The notes beneath the pieces are model-generated. The model was not told the origin of the DNA. It ran no database searches and was given only the letters and a program-made list of their open reading frames with translations. Shown here piece after piece: positions 4,183-5,473 of a DNA stretch of 5,473 bases (positions within the stretch are counted from its first letter, which is position 1; each line of letters opens with the position of its first letter). Where the stretch lies: contig CAJCJE010000961.1 in NCBI GenBank assembly GCA_903970565.1, forward strand, positions 1-5,473, in the 5' to 3' direction. Source of the stretch: Candidatus Melainabacteria bacterium (GTDB lineage Bacteria > Actinomycetota > Actinomycetes > Mycobacteriales > Pseudonocardiaceae). Position numbers and translations under genes: made by a program.

Positions 4183-5473
4183 TGCCCGGCCGCCGCTGCG
4201 GCGAGGCCGTCCGTGTACTCCTTCAACACCGCTGGCAGCCGACACGCCGCGAATGCGTCCCTCGCACCGGTCGGCGCCACCAGCCGCACCCGGCCGGACT
4301 CGGCGAGTTCGGCGAACTTGTCCCGGTTGCCCAGCAGTATCTCCCGGATCGACTTCAACCGAGGCGGCGGGCACCGCAGCGGTTCACCACAGCCGCAGTC
4401 GTCGATCGCGCAGGCGTAGCGCACCGTCAGGTTCGGTTCCGCCTTCAGCACCAGTTCGATCGAGGACAGCGCCTTGACCGCCAACTGCTTCTTCAGCGCC
4501 TCGTAGGTGTACTCCTCGGCGATGTTGCCGTGTTCGAAGAACGTCAACATGTTCCGCCACCGCTGCTCGTGCAGCGGCTTACCGTGTCGATCGCACAGCA
4601 CGAAGATCACCCAGATGTAGGCCGAGTAGTACCGTCGGGCGACCTGCGCGTCGGTGCCGCCCGGCCGGATGACTCCTTCGGTGGCCCGCAGGATCAACTG
4701 GGCCTGTCCGTAGCGCAGCTCTGGTTGCTGCGCCGCGCAGAACTGCGTCTCGTCGATGGACGGCACCCAGGTCAACTGACCGGTGACCTGCGCGCGGGAG
4801 GCCAGCGTCGCAAAGCCGCCGCGCTGGGTACCGCCGAGCAACGCCAGTAGTTCCGTCTCGCTGTCCTCGGTGAGCAGCGAGATCGAGTTGTTCTCGTCGC
4901 CATAGCCGAACTGAAGCAGCCGCTTGCCGAGCCAGCGCTGGCAGGTGCCGATCGGAATACTCGGCCCCCACAGCAGCCAACAGCTGAACAGGAAACTCTG
5001 TAGCGCACGGGTCTCGCGATCGACCGAGTCGTACAGCTGGTTCATGGTCTGCCCGTAGTCGTCGATGACCGGCTTCCAGTCCTCGTCGAAATGCGACAGC
5101 AGCCCACCGAGCAGGTACATCGGCGCGATGAACCCCTCCACGACCCGAATCCGGGACCAGAACACACCCGGTTCCGGGTCGATCACCGTCCGATAATGAC
5201 TTCGCGCGGCGAAGTACCGCCGAATCTCCTCCTCCGCGCGGTAGAGTTCGAAACAGGTCGGTACCGTGATCATCGCGTCTTCCCGGCGTGCCTCGCTCAT
5301 CAACTCGGCAAGTCCGCTCCAGGCCTGCTTCAGCCAGGCGCGCCGCAGTCCCCGGTATTCCCGCCGGGCCGCGCGATACTCCGATGTGTGGCCGAATTCG
5401 AATCGGTCCGGATGCTGAGGACTCGGATTGAGCAGTTCGGCCTCGATCCACCGGCAGGCGGCCTCGTAGACCT
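4179..5473 (-). CDS. Protein of unknown function with a C-terminal cysteine cluster (5' end outside the window)
   Basis: I do not recognise this protein. The frame is open to the window edge, giving 430 visible residues. No ATG, GTG or TTG occurs between the edge and 5303. Candidate internal starts (TTG 5303, ATG 5300) have no well-placed Shine-Dalgarno. The 56 codons before them look like real protein: helix-rich, and most codons end in G or C. The true start therefore probably lies beyond the window. Numbering from the first complete codon, the chain is soluble-looking and probably mostly helical, with many Trp, Tyr and Phe. A moderately hydrophobic stretch at about 157-176 ('LQSFLFSCWLLWGPSIPIGT') and another at 284-293 ('SAYIWVIFVL') look like buried core rather than clear membrane spans. 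Near the end, C354-x4-C359-x-C361-x5-C367 could bind zinc, followed by 'PPPRLKSIREILLGNRDKF' and an Ala-rich tail. It overlaps the tandem GNAT gene by 4 nt, so the two are almost certainly co-translated. Confidence 0.8.
   Translation of the reverse strand, partial: VYEAACRWIEAELLNPSPQHPDRFEFGHTSEYRAARREYRGLRRAWLKQAWSGLAELMSEARREDAMITVPTCFELYRAEEEIRRYFAARSHYRTVIDPEPGVFWSRIRVVEGFIAPMYLLGGLLSHFDEDWKPVIDDYGQTMNQLYDSVDRETRALQSFLFSCWLLWGPSIPIGTCQRWLGKRLLQFGYGDENNSISLLTEDSETELLALLGGTQRGGFATLASRAQVTGQLTWVPSIDETQFCAAQQPELRYGQAQLILRATEGVIRPGGTDAQVARRYYSAYIWVIFVLCDRHGKPLHEQRWRNMLTFFEHGNIAEEYTYEALKKQLAVKALSSIELVLKAEPNLTVRYACAIDDCGCGEPLRCPPPRLKSIREILLGNRDKFAELAESGRVRLVAPTGARDAFAACRLPAVLKEYTDGLAAAAAGQ

Noticed and set aside
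4183..4374. A 64-residue extension of the tandem GNAT protein into the upstream gene
   Set aside because: It would overlap the upstream coding sequence by almost 200 nt, and its translation is low-complexity Arg/Gly-rich. The GTGA overlap gives the natural start.
3172..4419. A 415-codon plus-strand open frame opposite the acetyltransferase
   Set aside because: It spans the boundary of two real minus-strand genes and has the Arg/Gln/His-rich composition of an antisense frame. No ribosome-binding site or domain is seen.
4579..5451. A 290-codon minus-strand frame within the unknown gene
   Set aside because: It is shifted relative to the better-supported frame, is Arg/Gly/Ala-rich, and would conflict with the 4-nt overlap arrangement at the downstream end.

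Overview
The window is GC-rich DNA (roughly two-thirds G+C by eye, with codons ending mostly in G or C). Strong Shine-Dalgarno sequences sit beside an apparently leaderless start. This fits a high-GC Gram-positive bacterium (Actinomycetota); the genus cannot be fixed from the sequence. I see no RNA genes, CRISPR array, insertion sequence or phage gene.

Left part (1-840). A divergent pair shares a 145-bp control region. To the left runs the N-terminal 85 codons of a YciO-type Sua5/YrdC protein. To the right is a complete MarR-family regulator with a clear Shine-Dalgarno. Each start has a candidate -10 box overlapped by an inverted repeat, so the regulator may control itself and possibly its neighbour.

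Middle (841-2769). A membrane-anchored metallo-beta-lactamase-fold hydrolase of the NAPE-PLD-like group lies on the minus strand, tail-to-tail with marR. Behind its start is about 310 bp without an intact gene. That stretch holds a 15-bp tandem repeat, an 18-bp-spaced direct repeat and a 7-bp inverted repeat. It leads into a decapitated trypsin-like serine protease on the plus strand, which keeps the Asp and Ser of the triad but has no His-containing half and no convincing start. This is the scarred part of the window.

Right part (2770-5473). A two-gene minus-strand operon enters from beyond the right edge. Its first visible gene encodes at least 430 residues of a protein I do not recognise, with a four-cysteine cluster near its C-terminus. 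Its stop overlaps by 4 nt the GTG start of a 470-residue protein made of two GNAT acetyltransferase-like halves. The second half has lost the usual acetyl-CoA loop signature. The overlap implies coupled translation and probably a joint function. This pair is the most likely place for an undescribed activity; nothing in the window names its substrate.
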